Shown: one piece after another, positions 52,026 through 59,784 of the stretch
Numbering within the stretch: the first letter of the stretch is position 1
How the letters are laid out: every line of letters starts with the position of its first letter
Assembly (NCBI GenBank): GCA_013140755.1
Contig: JABFSF010000001.1
Location: 1-64,000, forward strand
Direction: 5' to 3'
DNA from: Methylotenera sp.
GTDB taxonomy: Bacteria; Pseudomonadota; Gammaproteobacteria; Burkholderiales; Methylophilaceae
Length of the DNA: 64,000 nucleotides
Translations under genes and position numbers: made by a program
The notes under the pieces: generated by a model
Seen by the model: the letters and a program-made list of their open reading frames with translations, nothing else
The model's database searches: none
What the model was told of the DNA's origin: nothing

Positions 52026-53114
52026 TCAGTCTTCATTCTCATTTTTAATCTGATATTTTAGCTCTTCAGATAATAATAATTGTGCACCGCTTACCACCAA
52101 CTCATCGCCCGCCACTAAGCCAGTTGTGTTATACCAGCCACTAATGGTTTCACTTTCAATTTCAGTTTCTGTGCTAATTAAGCGGCGGATAAATTGCTCA
52201 GAACCTTGCTTTTGGTAAACCCATGCTTGGTTGGCGTACCACACTACGGCTTCATGCGGCACAATTACGCCAGTGGTGGTTTGATTTTTACCTGCTTCTA
52301 AACGTGCTGAAACACGCATTCCTGCGCGGAGATTTTTTGCTGGTGCGCGGTAAAAATAAGTTTTACCTTGAATCGTGCTGTCTGCTTGTGGTGCTTCTGA
52401 AACAAAACGTGCTTTAGCCAATGGTGCTTGTGTGCCTACTTGGCTAATTTGTAATAAAGTGCTTTTGTTGGGGGTGACATCAAACGGCAAGGTGATTTTT
52501 AATAACACTTCGCGCGATTGTAATAGGATTTGTAAATCACCACTTTCTACTTTTTGCGTTGCTATATTGGCTAAAGTAGTACCCCAAATTTGGCGCATAT
52601 TGTCGCGTATGCCATTGGCTAAAGTGCTGGTAGCATCAAGTTTGGCTTTTTCGTTGTTGAGAGTGGCTTCTGCTTCTTGCAATACGCGGTCAGAAACATT
52701 TTTATCATCTTGATTTAGCAAACGTAAACGCGTGGTATTTTGCTGTGCGCTGGCAATGCTGGTGCGTAATACATGCGCATCAGCAAGTGTTGCTAAGTAA
52801 CGTGCGCGTAGCTCAATTAAGCCATCTATGGTTTCTACCGTGCCAAATGATGCGGTTGCTGATTGGTGCTGTGTGGCTTGTAATTGACTTGTTTTAATGC
52901 CGCTTTGTTGCTGCGAGGCTATTGGTAAATGAAGTGTTGCTGCTCCTTTGCTGGTATTGGTGTTTTCAGCAACTAGGGTGCGTGTTTCAACGTCTTCTTC
53001 CCCTTCTGAATGGGCAGCTTCATATTCATCTTTGCCTACAAATACAGCAAACCAGAATAAGATAACAATCACGATGGCTTGTAACGCGATAATAATGGTG
53101 GCTTTACGACTCAT
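52026..53114 (-). CDS. RND periplasmic adaptor (CzcB-type membrane fusion protein)
   Basis: The 362-aa adaptor has an N-terminal membrane anchor (TIIIALQAIVIVILFWFAVF), an acidic segment (HSEGEEDVETRT), a helical hairpin (about 110-170) and C-terminal beta-barrel and proximal domains (VPHEAVVWYANQAWVYQKQG). It links the pump to the outer-membrane factor. The gene abuts the outer-membrane gene without a gap and precedes the pump by 22 bp. It lacks an obvious His-rich metal-binding N-terminal domain. Confidence 0.9.
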   Translation of the reverse strand: MSRKATIIIALQAIVIVILFWFAVFVGKDEYEAAHSEGEEDVETRTLVAENTNTSKGAATLHLPIASQQQSGIKTSQLQATQHQSATASFGTVETIDGLIELRARYLATLADAHVLRTSIASAQQNTTRLRLLNQDDKNVSDRVLQEAEATLNNEKAKLDATSTLANGIRDNMRQIWGTTLANIATQKVESGDLQILLQSREVLLKITLPFDVTPNKSTLLQISQVGTQAPLAKARFVSEAPQADSTIQGKTYFYRAPAKNLRAGMRVSARLEAGKNQTTTGVIVPHEAVVWYANQAWVYQKQGSEQFIRRLISTETEIESETISGWYNTTGLVAGDELVVSGAQLLLSEELKYQIKNENED

Positions 53115-54515
53115 TTACGGCTCACTTTTTTCTCTAGCAGTTGCCAGTGGTTTTTGCAAAGCATTTTCTAATTGATGGGCAGCACTATTGCGTTGAAACT
53201 TTGCTAACGCTAGATTTTTTTCTGCTGCAATTTGCTCTAGTTTAGCAAAAGAAAACTCTAATTTATCAATTTCACCCGCCGCTAATTTTTTTTCTATCCG
53301 TTGAGTGTTAGCAGCTTGCTGTGCATTAAGTGACTGCTGTTGTGAAAAATTTTGTTGCGCTTCAGTAAGTTTGGCATGATTGGTGAGGACTTCTGCAATG
53401 ACACTTTGTTGTAGTGCTTCAAACTGTGCGGCTTCAACTTCGCGTAATTGTGTGGCTTCAGCAATTGCAACTTTGTTTTTGTTCAGTAAGGTGAGTAAAC
53501 CTGATAAACCGAGTGACCACACATGATTACCAAACTCGTAAGCGTAAGCTGGGCTGATGGTAATGTCAGGATATTGTCTGGCGATTTCTAGCTTTAGTTT
53601 GGTTTCAGCAGTTGCATATTGTATAAGTGCAATACGAATATCTAAGCGGTTTAACAAGGCGGCTGAGTGAGTATTCTCTAGTGAAAGTTGTGCTGAAATA
53701 GGGTTTAAATAGTCATCATAAGATTGCAACGACATGCGAGTGACTGTTGGTAATGGCAAGCCAAGATGATTGGCTAATTCGGATAGTAATACAGTTTGTT
53801 GTTGATTGGCAGCTTGCAAATCAGCACGCGTAACCTGTTCTTGTAATTTAGCATGACTCAACTCAATGTTAGATGACATCCCTAATGAAACACGCTTTTG
53901 TTGCATGGCAACGATTTGCGTTTTAAGGGTTAACTCTTGAGTGAGCAGTTGTATGAGCTGTTGGTTGAATTGCGTGTTGATTAACGATTGCACGGCTAGG
54001 TGACGAAGCTGCCAAGCGGTTTGTGCAATTTCAAGCTGAGCGATGTGTGATAAATGCTGGGCGTTTTCAATACGAAGATTACGTTTATTGGCAGTTTCAA
54101 TCGGCATATCAATACTTAAACCAAGCGCATAAGGGCTAATATCTTGGTTTGCATTGTTGCTATGTGCTATTTGGCTGTTGAGTGAGGGCATTGCTTTTTC
54201 GGTAGCCGCTTGCTCATTCACTTGTGCGGCACGCCATTTTGCCCGTGCAACCTCTAAATTAGGGTGAAAAAATAGCGCACAATACGCAAGTTCATCTACG
54301 CCCCACCGCTGAATTGGGAAAGGCTGCTTATTGTAGCCTTCTTGGTGCAAATACTCCCCAAAAGCTGGGCTGTCAGGGTTTTTACTTTCAATTTTAGCGG
54401 AAATTTCTGCTGTGTTAATAGGCTTGGCTTGATAGGATTGAACGCTACATGCATTGAGCATTATCAGCGTTAAAACAGCATAACTCCCTAGGCGGATTGT
54501 TGTGCGAATTAACAT
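53115..54515 (-). CDS. Outer-membrane efflux lipoprotein (TolC/CzcC family)
   Basis: The 466-aa protein has a lipobox near the N-terminus (LTLIMLNACS) and two OEP repeats of long heptad-rich helices (about 90-260 and 290-460), as in TolC-type channels. It forms the outer-membrane duct of the RND pump. It is first of the three-gene operon. As the only TolC-type gene in the window, it could conceivably serve the distant type I system too, though its context favours metal efflux. Confidence 0.9.
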   Translation of the reverse strand: MLIRTTIRLGSYAVLTLIMLNACSVQSYQAKPINTAEISAKIESKNPDSPAFGEYLHQEGYNKQPFPIQRWGVDELAYCALFFHPNLEVARAKWRAAQVNEQAATEKAMPSLNSQIAHSNNANQDISPYALGLSIDMPIETANKRNLRIENAQHLSHIAQLEIAQTAWQLRHLAVQSLINTQFNQQLIQLLTQELTLKTQIVAMQQKRVSLGMSSNIELSHAKLQEQVTRADLQAANQQQTVLLSELANHLGLPLPTVTRMSLQSYDDYLNPISAQLSLENTHSAALLNRLDIRIALIQYATAETKLKLEIARQYPDITISPAYAYEFGNHVWSLGLSGLLTLLNKNKVAIAEATQLREVEAAQFEALQQSVIAEVLTNHAKLTEAQQNFSQQQSLNAQQAANTQRIEKKLAAGEIDKLEFSFAKLEQIAAEKNLALAKFQRNSAAHQLENALQKPLATAREKSEP

Positions 54516-54539
54516 AGCATACGCTAGCAGATGGGGTGA

Positions 54540-54788
54540 TTATTCAACAATTTCTGCATGGACGGCACTTAATGCATCTTGAAGAGTTTCTTCGCTTAAC
54601 TGATTGATTGTAGTAGCTAATAAATCAGCCGCCTCTACAGCAGAAATAGGTAAATTATGGCTATCTAATTCAGCCACTAGGCCCGCGGCAACGCCCGCGA
54701 CTTTAAGCAGTGATAGACGCTCGCGCATAAGCAGCTCTAGCTCAGTGCGTAGCATGTTGATTTCATTTTGATTTAAGTTGTTTGACAT
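54540..54788 (-). CDS. Small hypothetical protein upstream of the efflux operon
   Basis: An 82-aa helical acidic protein (start taken at MSNNLNQNEI, ATG 54788; 54797 is possible). It has a coiled-coil-like N-terminus (LRTELELLMRERLSLLKVAG) and ends in Glu-rich sequence. It lies 24 bp upstream of the outer-membrane factor gene and may be co-transcribed. I do not recognise it; similar tiny genes are common but uncharacterised. Confidence 0.6.
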   Translation of the reverse strand: MSNNLNQNEINMLRTELELLMRERLSLLKVAGVAAGLVAELDSHNLPISAVEAADLLATTINQLSEETLQDALSAVHAEIVE

Positions 54789-54886
54789 AAGATGCAATCG
54801 ATTTTGTGAGTGAATATTTTATATGGATGCCGCATTTTCTCACATTCTTGCGCCATTCTACTAGCAACTGGCTGGGTTTATACAAA

Positions 54887-56329
54887 CTATTCGATACGTG
54901 CAATTTTAAATTGATTAGCACTGGGTTGATGGCTAGGTTGATAACGCTCCAAAATGCGTTGATAGCTGCGAATAGACTCAACAAAAATGACGGGCGCACC
55001 ACCGCTGGCATAGCCATATTTTAAAGTGGTGTAGTAGTCTGGATTATTAAGTAACACTAATGTTTTTTTAACATCTGCCCAACTATCTGGATTTAACTTA
55101 AGACGCTTTGCTAATACCCGAGCATCCTCAACATGGGCATAGCCTATGTTATAAGCAGCAAGTGCCATGTAGGTTCTGTCTGGTTCGGGAATGCGTTCAG
55201 GAACAGTGTCTTTGAGTTTGATAATGTATTTAGCCCCTGCGGGAATGCTTTGTTTGGGGTCTAGCCTATCTGTGACTCCCATTAAATCTGCTGTGCTTTC
55301 TGTGAGCATCATCAAGCCACGCACATTGGTGGGCGAGGTGTTATAAGTATCCCAGTGTGACTCTCGATAACTCACTGCTGCCAGTAGCCGCCAATCTAAG
55401 CCTGTGATTTCTTCGGCTTGTTTAAATAAGTGAATATATTTGGGGAGCAAGGTGTTGCTCCGTTGTAAAAAAGTGGTGATGTCTAGTGCATTTAATCGTT
55501 TTGAGCTACCGTAGTAGCGGTCTAATAAATTGCGTAATGTGCCATTTTTTTTAATTTTTTCAAAAAAGGCATTGGCTTTTGCCAAAAGTTGAGGGTCAGC
55601 TTGTTTGGAGGTTGCCCATGCAATTTTATCTGGGTTACCAATCGGTAAGGCTATGTTTAAGTTTGGGTGGTAGTTTTGCATAATTGCAATCAGGTGGCTA
55701 TCAACCACGGTGTAATCTAATAGCCCGTTGGCTACGTCTTCAAGCAATGCTTCTGAGTTGGTGTGATGATTGATTTGCCAGTTAAGGTTAGCGTGCTGTT
55801 GGGTTAATTTAGCGAGGCTTTCTGCATAGCTAGTCCCTGCGGGTACGGTAATTTTTTGGTGAGTAATCGCATCAAAACTTTTAGGCTTTTGCTGAGTTTC
55901 ATTGTTAAAAACAAGCTGTTGCTGTGTTTCCTGATAAGGTTGAGTAAATTGCACTAATTGCTGGCGTAAGGGCGTGATAGATAAATTGGCAGCGGCAATA
56001 TGCGCTTTGTTTTTAAGTAAGGTTGGAATCACATCGCTAATGCTGTTGACCAAAACAAACCTGATTTGATAATCAGGCGCATACTCTTTAACAAACAAAG
56101 TGGCTAAGTCATATTCAATACCAGCAGGTTGTCCTTCGCCATTTAAATAATAAGTAGTGGGGCCATTATGAGTAACAAAGACAATTTCTTTTTTATTAGG
56201 GTCTATCGTTGGGAGGGTATCTTGAGGAGCGTTTGGTTTGCAGCTAGAGAGATACAGCACGATTAAGCTACTTAAAAGTAAGTGTGACATTACTTTTAAA
56301 GTACGTTGCGTCAGTATGTGCAAGCTCAC
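54887..56329 (-). CDS. mltF: Membrane-bound lytic murein transglycosylase F
   Basis: The 480-aa lipoprotein has a lipobox (IVLYLSSC, Cys near residue 30), a solute-binding-type family 3 domain (about 45-270) and a C-terminal SLT lysozyme-like domain with catalytic Glu in AAVSYRESHWD, then GLMMLTESTADLMGV and YNIGYAHVEDAR. It cleaves peptidoglycan to 1,6-anhydro products and recycles or remodels the wall; the binding domain regulates the activity. Its ATG overlaps the rpiA stop (56326-56329). Confidence 0.95.
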   Translation of the reverse strand: MSLHILTQRTLKVMSHLLLSSLIVLYLSSCKPNAPQDTLPTIDPNKKEIVFVTHNGPTTYYLNGEGQPAGIEYDLATLFVKEYAPDYQIRFVLVNSISDVIPTLLKNKAHIAAANLSITPLRQQLVQFTQPYQETQQQLVFNNETQQKPKSFDAITHQKITVPAGTSYAESLAKLTQQHANLNWQINHHTNSEALLEDVANGLLDYTVVDSHLIAIMQNYHPNLNIALPIGNPDKIAWATSKQADPQLLAKANAFFEKIKKNGTLRNLLDRYYGSSKRLNALDITTFLQRSNTLLPKYIHLFKQAEEITGLDWRLLAAVSYRESHWDTYNTSPTNVRGLMMLTESTADLMGVTDRLDPKQSIPAGAKYIIKLKDTVPERIPEPDRTYMALAAYNIGYAHVEDARVLAKRLKLNPDSWADVKKTLVLLNNPDYYTTLKYGYASGGAPVIFVESIRSYQRILERYQPSHQPSANQFKIARIE

Positions 56330-57003
56330 CTTTTAAGCTCCCTGATGACACTCTCTTGCGCAATCAGTACCGTGCTAGCTAGGTTAATAAAGATGCCGTG
56401 TTCAACCACCCCTGGAGTATTGTTAATGCGGGCATTTAAGGTGTGTTCATCAAGATTTTTGTCAAACGACATCTCTAGTACATAACTGCCGTGAGACGTG
56501 ACCCAAAAACCATCTTTAGCCGCGTTAGGGCGCAAATCGCCAACGCCGCCAATGTCTTCAAGGTTCTTTTTAGCAAGTTGCCAAGCAAAAGGCATGACTT
56601 CAATTGGAATGCTAAAGTTTTGACCAATATGACTCACAAGCTTGCTAGCTTCGGCCACAGCAATAAATTGCGTGGCTGCTTTGGCAAGCAATTTTTCTTT
56701 AACTAAATCGCTACCACGCCCTTTAAGTAGCGTTTTATCAGGCGTAATTTCATCGGCACCATCCACGTATAAATCAATACTGCTGATATGTTCCAGCGCA
56801 ACAATGGGGAGATTAAATAATTGCGCTTTAATCGCACTCACGGTTGAGCTCGCAACCGTGGTGATGCTAAGCCCTTCATCGCGTTGGCGATGTGCTAACG
56901 CTTCAATAAAATAGTTGGCCGTTGAGCCTGTACCTAAGCCCACCAACATGCCGCTTTGAACATATTGTGCTGCTTGAACAGCTACAAGTTGTTTGTCGTT
57001 CAT
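56326..57003 (-). CDS. rpiA: Ribose-5-phosphate isomerase A
   Basis: The 225-aa enzyme interconverts ribose 5-phosphate and ribulose 5-phosphate. Motifs are GLGTGSTANYFIEAL (phosphate loop), VDGADEITPDKTLLKGRGSDLVKEK (catalytic Asp, Lys) and the C-terminal PGVVEHGIF. Length is normal. In methylotrophs with the ribulose monophosphate cycle this step helps regenerate the formaldehyde acceptor. It is translationally coupled to mltF. Confidence 0.97.
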   Translation of the reverse strand: MNDKQLVAVQAAQYVQSGMLVGLGTGSTANYFIEALAHRQRDEGLSITTVASSTVSAIKAQLFNLPIVALEHISSIDLYVDGADEITPDKTLLKGRGSDLVKEKLLAKAATQFIAVAEASKLVSHIGQNFSIPIEVMPFAWQLAKKNLEDIGGVGDLRPNAAKDGFWVTSHGSYVLEMSFDKNLDEHTLNARINNTPGVVEHGIFINLASTVLIAQESVIRELKR

Positions 57004-57069
57004 TTACGCCCCAGCAATTATTTATCGTTTTTATTGTGACTATATTAACGCTATTTCAGTTTCTTTAGG

Positions 57070-57099
57070 CATAAAAAAAGGGAGTTAATACTCCCTTTT
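57070..57099 (-). terminator. Terminator of efp
   Basis: AAAAGGGAG (57076-57084) and CTCCCTTTT (57091-57099) form a stem that on the minus strand is followed by a T-run, 32 bp after the efp stop. Confidence 0.85.
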
Positions 57100-57130
57100 G
57101 CAAACATTCGCTAATTACTTTAGCAAACGA

Positions 57131-57691
57131 TTATTTCATCACGCGGTTACGGTATTCGCCAGTGCGGGTGTCGATTTCAATTTTGTCGCCTTGTGAGCAG
57201 AACAGTGGCACAGGTAACTCAAAGCCAGTAGCAAGTTTTGCGGGTTTCATCACTTTGCCTGAAGTGTCACCTTTAACGGCTGGCTCAGTGTATGTAATTT
57301 CACGTACCACCGTGGTTGGCAACTCAACCGTAATTGCTTTGCCTTCGTAAAAGCGTAAATCTGCTGGCATACCGTCCTCTAAAAATGGCAGTGCATCTTC
57401 CATAAACTCTGCATCTACATCGTATTGGTTGTAGTCAGCATCCATAAACACATAGGTTGGGTCGGCAAAGTATGAGTAAGTGACTTCTTTTTTCTCAAGC
57501 ACAATCACATCAAACTTATCACCAGCACCATAAATGCTCTCGCTTGGGGCTTCTGTGAGTAGGTTTTTAAACTTCATTTTAACTACTGCAGTGCTACGAC
57601 CTGACTTGTTGTATTCTGCTTTAACCACGACTAATGGCACGCCATCAACCATAATCACGTTACCTGCGCGGAGTTCTTGTGCTGTTTTCAT
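57131..57691 (-). CDS. efp: Elongation factor P (Arg32 type)
   Basis: The 186-aa protein relieves ribosome stalling at polyproline. Three beta-barrel domains are present. The loop [10 protein letters not shown] places Arg at residue 32, the residue rhamnosylated by EarP; the Lys34-type modification (EpmAB) is not expected. The earP gene lies directly upstream in the same direction, giving the usual target-modifier pair. Confidence 0.97.
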   Translation of the reverse strand: MKTAQELRAGNVIMVDGVPLVVVKAEYNKSGRSTAVVKMKFKNLLTEAPSESIYGAGDKFDVIVLEKKEVTYSYFADPTYVFMDADYNQYDVDAEFMEDALPFLEDGMPADLRFYEGKAITVELPTTVVREITYTEPAVKGDTSGKVMKPAKLATGFELPVPLFCSQGDKIEIDTRTGEYRNRVMK

Positions 57692-57730
57692 AGGTTACCC
57701 TTAAAATTCTAAATGCGTAAAAAACGCGCA

Positions 57731-58825
57731 TTATACCTGATTTCTTACGATTTTTTCACTAAAAATCACTAACTTAGTGGCAAGGTCAGTGTGCGTGGCA
57801 AGTTGTTTCGCTTGTTGCAACGTGAATGTGCTAATTGCGGGTAAATGATGTAAATAACGTTGCCAAACTTGTTGTGGGACGTGCCCTGAGAGCCAATACT
57901 GGTGCGCCTCGCAGACCACCTGTTTTTGGTTAAAATTAGCATAAAATAATGCTAGAAACGCATTGAGTTTAGTCGTGTGCGTATTTTCAGTTTGCCAATA
58001 AGGTAGCCAAATAAAAGGCTTGCCCGCCCAAATCGCGCGTATCCAGCTATCTTCGCCACGCACAAAGTTAAGGTCGCAACTGCGTAAAAGCTGGTCGTAA
58101 TCATCTTGGCTTAAAAAAGGTAACAGGTGTACATGTAGATTACCTCGCGTGAGCGTATCGCCAATATGAATATTCTGGTTACCAAAAAAATCGGCAATTT
58201 TGTTGAATATATTGCTGGTTGGCACATAGCAATCAATGGCTTGGGTGCGATGTGTGAGCACCTCTAGTAAGTCTGCAATTGGCGCATGAGGGTAGGCAAA
58301 AAGCGAGATTTTGAGGGAGCTATCTTCATTTTGATTGTCATTGCTATTGGCATTAAAATGACGCATCGCATGTGTGGTATCGGCTTCTCGTATCAGCCCA
58401 CCTGTGGCTTCTGTAAAGCCAGGAAAGAAAAAATGGCGCGTCAGTTCGGCATGTTTGCCGCTACCTGCATGAAAGCCTGCTACCCAAGGCTCGGCAGATA
58501 AATACTCAAGATTTATCCAAACGGTATCACTGCGCATGAGGCTTATGTAAGCTGCGGGTAGTGTGCAACTAAAGCCTTCAATCACCACATCGGCAGCTTG
58601 GTTAAATGTGGTATGTTCATGCCAAGCGCAAATGGTAATGTGGTTGATAACTTGCGTTTGCGCGGCAATATTTAAATCTGGAATCAATTTTTGCGCAACG
58701 CTTAAATCATCCACCCAAAGGCAAATGTTTACATGGTGCTCAGCCTGCAACTGCTTAGCTAGTCGCCAGCACACGCCAATATCACCAAAGTTATCAACGA
58801 TTTTGCAAAAAATATCCCAACGCAT
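57731..58825 (-). CDS. earP: EF-P arginine rhamnosyltransferase EarP
   Basis: About 364 aa. The protein starts MRWDIFCKIVDNFGDIGVCW, matching EarP and giving ATG 58825; an upstream in-frame extension to 58912 overlaps greB and is rejected. The Asp of DNFGDIG and the FVRGEDS / GKPFIWLPYWQ segments form the dTDP-rhamnose and acceptor sites of this GT-B enzyme. It rhamnosylates Arg32 of EF-P, encoded next. It begins 4 bp after the greB stop. Confidence 0.96.
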   Translation of the reverse strand: MRWDIFCKIVDNFGDIGVCWRLAKQLQAEHHVNICLWVDDLSVAQKLIPDLNIAAQTQVINHITICAWHEHTTFNQAADVVIEGFSCTLPAAYISLMRSDTVWINLEYLSAEPWVAGFHAGSGKHAELTRHFFFPGFTEATGGLIREADTTHAMRHFNANSNDNQNEDSSLKISLFAYPHAPIADLLEVLTHRTQAIDCYVPTSNIFNKIADFFGNQNIHIGDTLTRGNLHVHLLPFLSQDDYDQLLRSCDLNFVRGEDSWIRAIWAGKPFIWLPYWQTENTHTTKLNAFLALFYANFNQKQVVCEAHQYWLSGHVPQQVWQRYLHHLPAISTFTLQQAKQLATHTDLATKLVIFSEKIVRNQV

Positions 58826-58829
58826 TTTT

Positions 58830-59327
58830 TTATGCAGTGACGCTGTAGCGCACATCAACAATCTCAAAAGCCGCTTCACCTTTGGGTGTATTTGCGCGCA
58901 CGGTGTCGCCAATGGCTTTGCCTAGCATGGACTTGGCGAGGGGGGATACCCAGCTAATATAGCCTTTACTGGGGTCTAATTCATCTTTACCTACAATGCG
59001 ATAGCAATGTTCTGAGTCATCGTTTAAGTTGTATAAAGTGACCCACGCGCCAAAAAATACTTTTTCTAAATTTTGTTGCAAAGTAGGATCCACAATTACG
59101 GCTAAATCCATGCGTTGCATTAAAAAACGTAAGCGACTATCAATTTGGCGTAAACGGCGTTTACCGTAAATATAATCACCATTTTCACTTCTATCGCCAT
59201 TGCCCGCCGCCCATGAAACAGTGCGTACTACTTCTGGGCGTTCTACTTTAAGGAGTTGAATGTACTCCGCTTCAAGTGCGGCATGACCTTCTGGCGTGAT
59301 GTAATTTTTTTCGTCAGAGGCGGCCAT
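58830..59327 (-). CDS. greB: Transcription elongation factor GreB
   Basis: The 165-aa protein rescues backtracked RNA polymerase by stimulating transcript cleavage. It has the N-terminal coiled coil with the acidic tip (GDRSENGDYIYGKRRLRQID) and a C-terminal FKBP-like domain (YRIVGKDELDPSKGYISWVS). The GKRRLRQIDSRLRFL form is that of GreB rather than GreA. It sits between a small membrane protein gene (2 bp away) and earP. Confidence 0.95.
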   Translation of the reverse strand: MAASDEKNYITPEGHAALEAEYIQLLKVERPEVVRTVSWAAGNGDRSENGDYIYGKRRLRQIDSRLRFLMQRMDLAVIVDPTLQQNLEKVFFGAWVTLYNLNDDSEHCYRIVGKDELDPSKGYISWVSPLAKSMLGKAIGDTVRANTPKGEAAFEIVDVRYSVTA

Positions 59328-59329
59328 CG

Positions 59330-59707
59330 TTACTTATCTAACAACTGCACATCGTGGACAAAATACGAGGTTTCACCAAAGCAACTGGTAGGAATGCCTT
59401 TGTGTTCTTCATAAATTAAGCGCACACGCTTGCCAACGGTTTCGTTGATTTTTTTGGCAATTTCTTTATTGCGCACAGTAAAGTTAAATTTTTCAGCTTG
59501 TGTGCCCGGCATAGAAACCAACACTAATTCGCCCTCAAACGTTTTACACACCCAGCCTTTTTCGCTTAACTTTTGCACATAGCCCGCCCGCTCGCCAGAG
59601 GAATACACCCAACTAAGTGTTGCCCAAGTGTAGAGTGCAAACAGCGCAATAGGAATCAGCAATAACCACAAAAGATATTTAAAAGTTTGTTTGAGTTTAG
59701 CTAGCAT
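59330..59707 (-). CDS. Conserved-type small membrane protein, unknown function
   Basis: A 125-aa protein with one N-terminal transmembrane helix (YLLWLLLIPIALFALYTWA) and a soluble domain with GERAGYVQKLSEKGWVCKTFEG and a GIPTSCFGETSYFV segment, so a disulphide between two Cys is possible outside the cytoplasm. It abuts greB, probably in one operon. I recognise no named family. Confidence 0.8.
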   Translation of the reverse strand: MLAKLKQTFKYLLWLLLIPIALFALYTWATLSWVYSSGERAGYVQKLSEKGWVCKTFEGELVLVSMPGTQAEKFNFTVRNKEIAKKINETVGKRVRLIYEEHKGIPTSCFGETSYFVHDVQLLDK

Positions 59708-59784
59708 GGGTGCTCCTTTAATGTAACGGGTGTGAACTTGCGTATTCTATTTGCCTATTGTGAATAAGGCTATAGAATTGTGTC

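Noticed and set aside
58826-58912. N-terminal extension of EarP
   Set aside because: The upstream 29 codons overlap the 3' end of greB and do not resemble EarP. The family start MRWDIF is at 58825.
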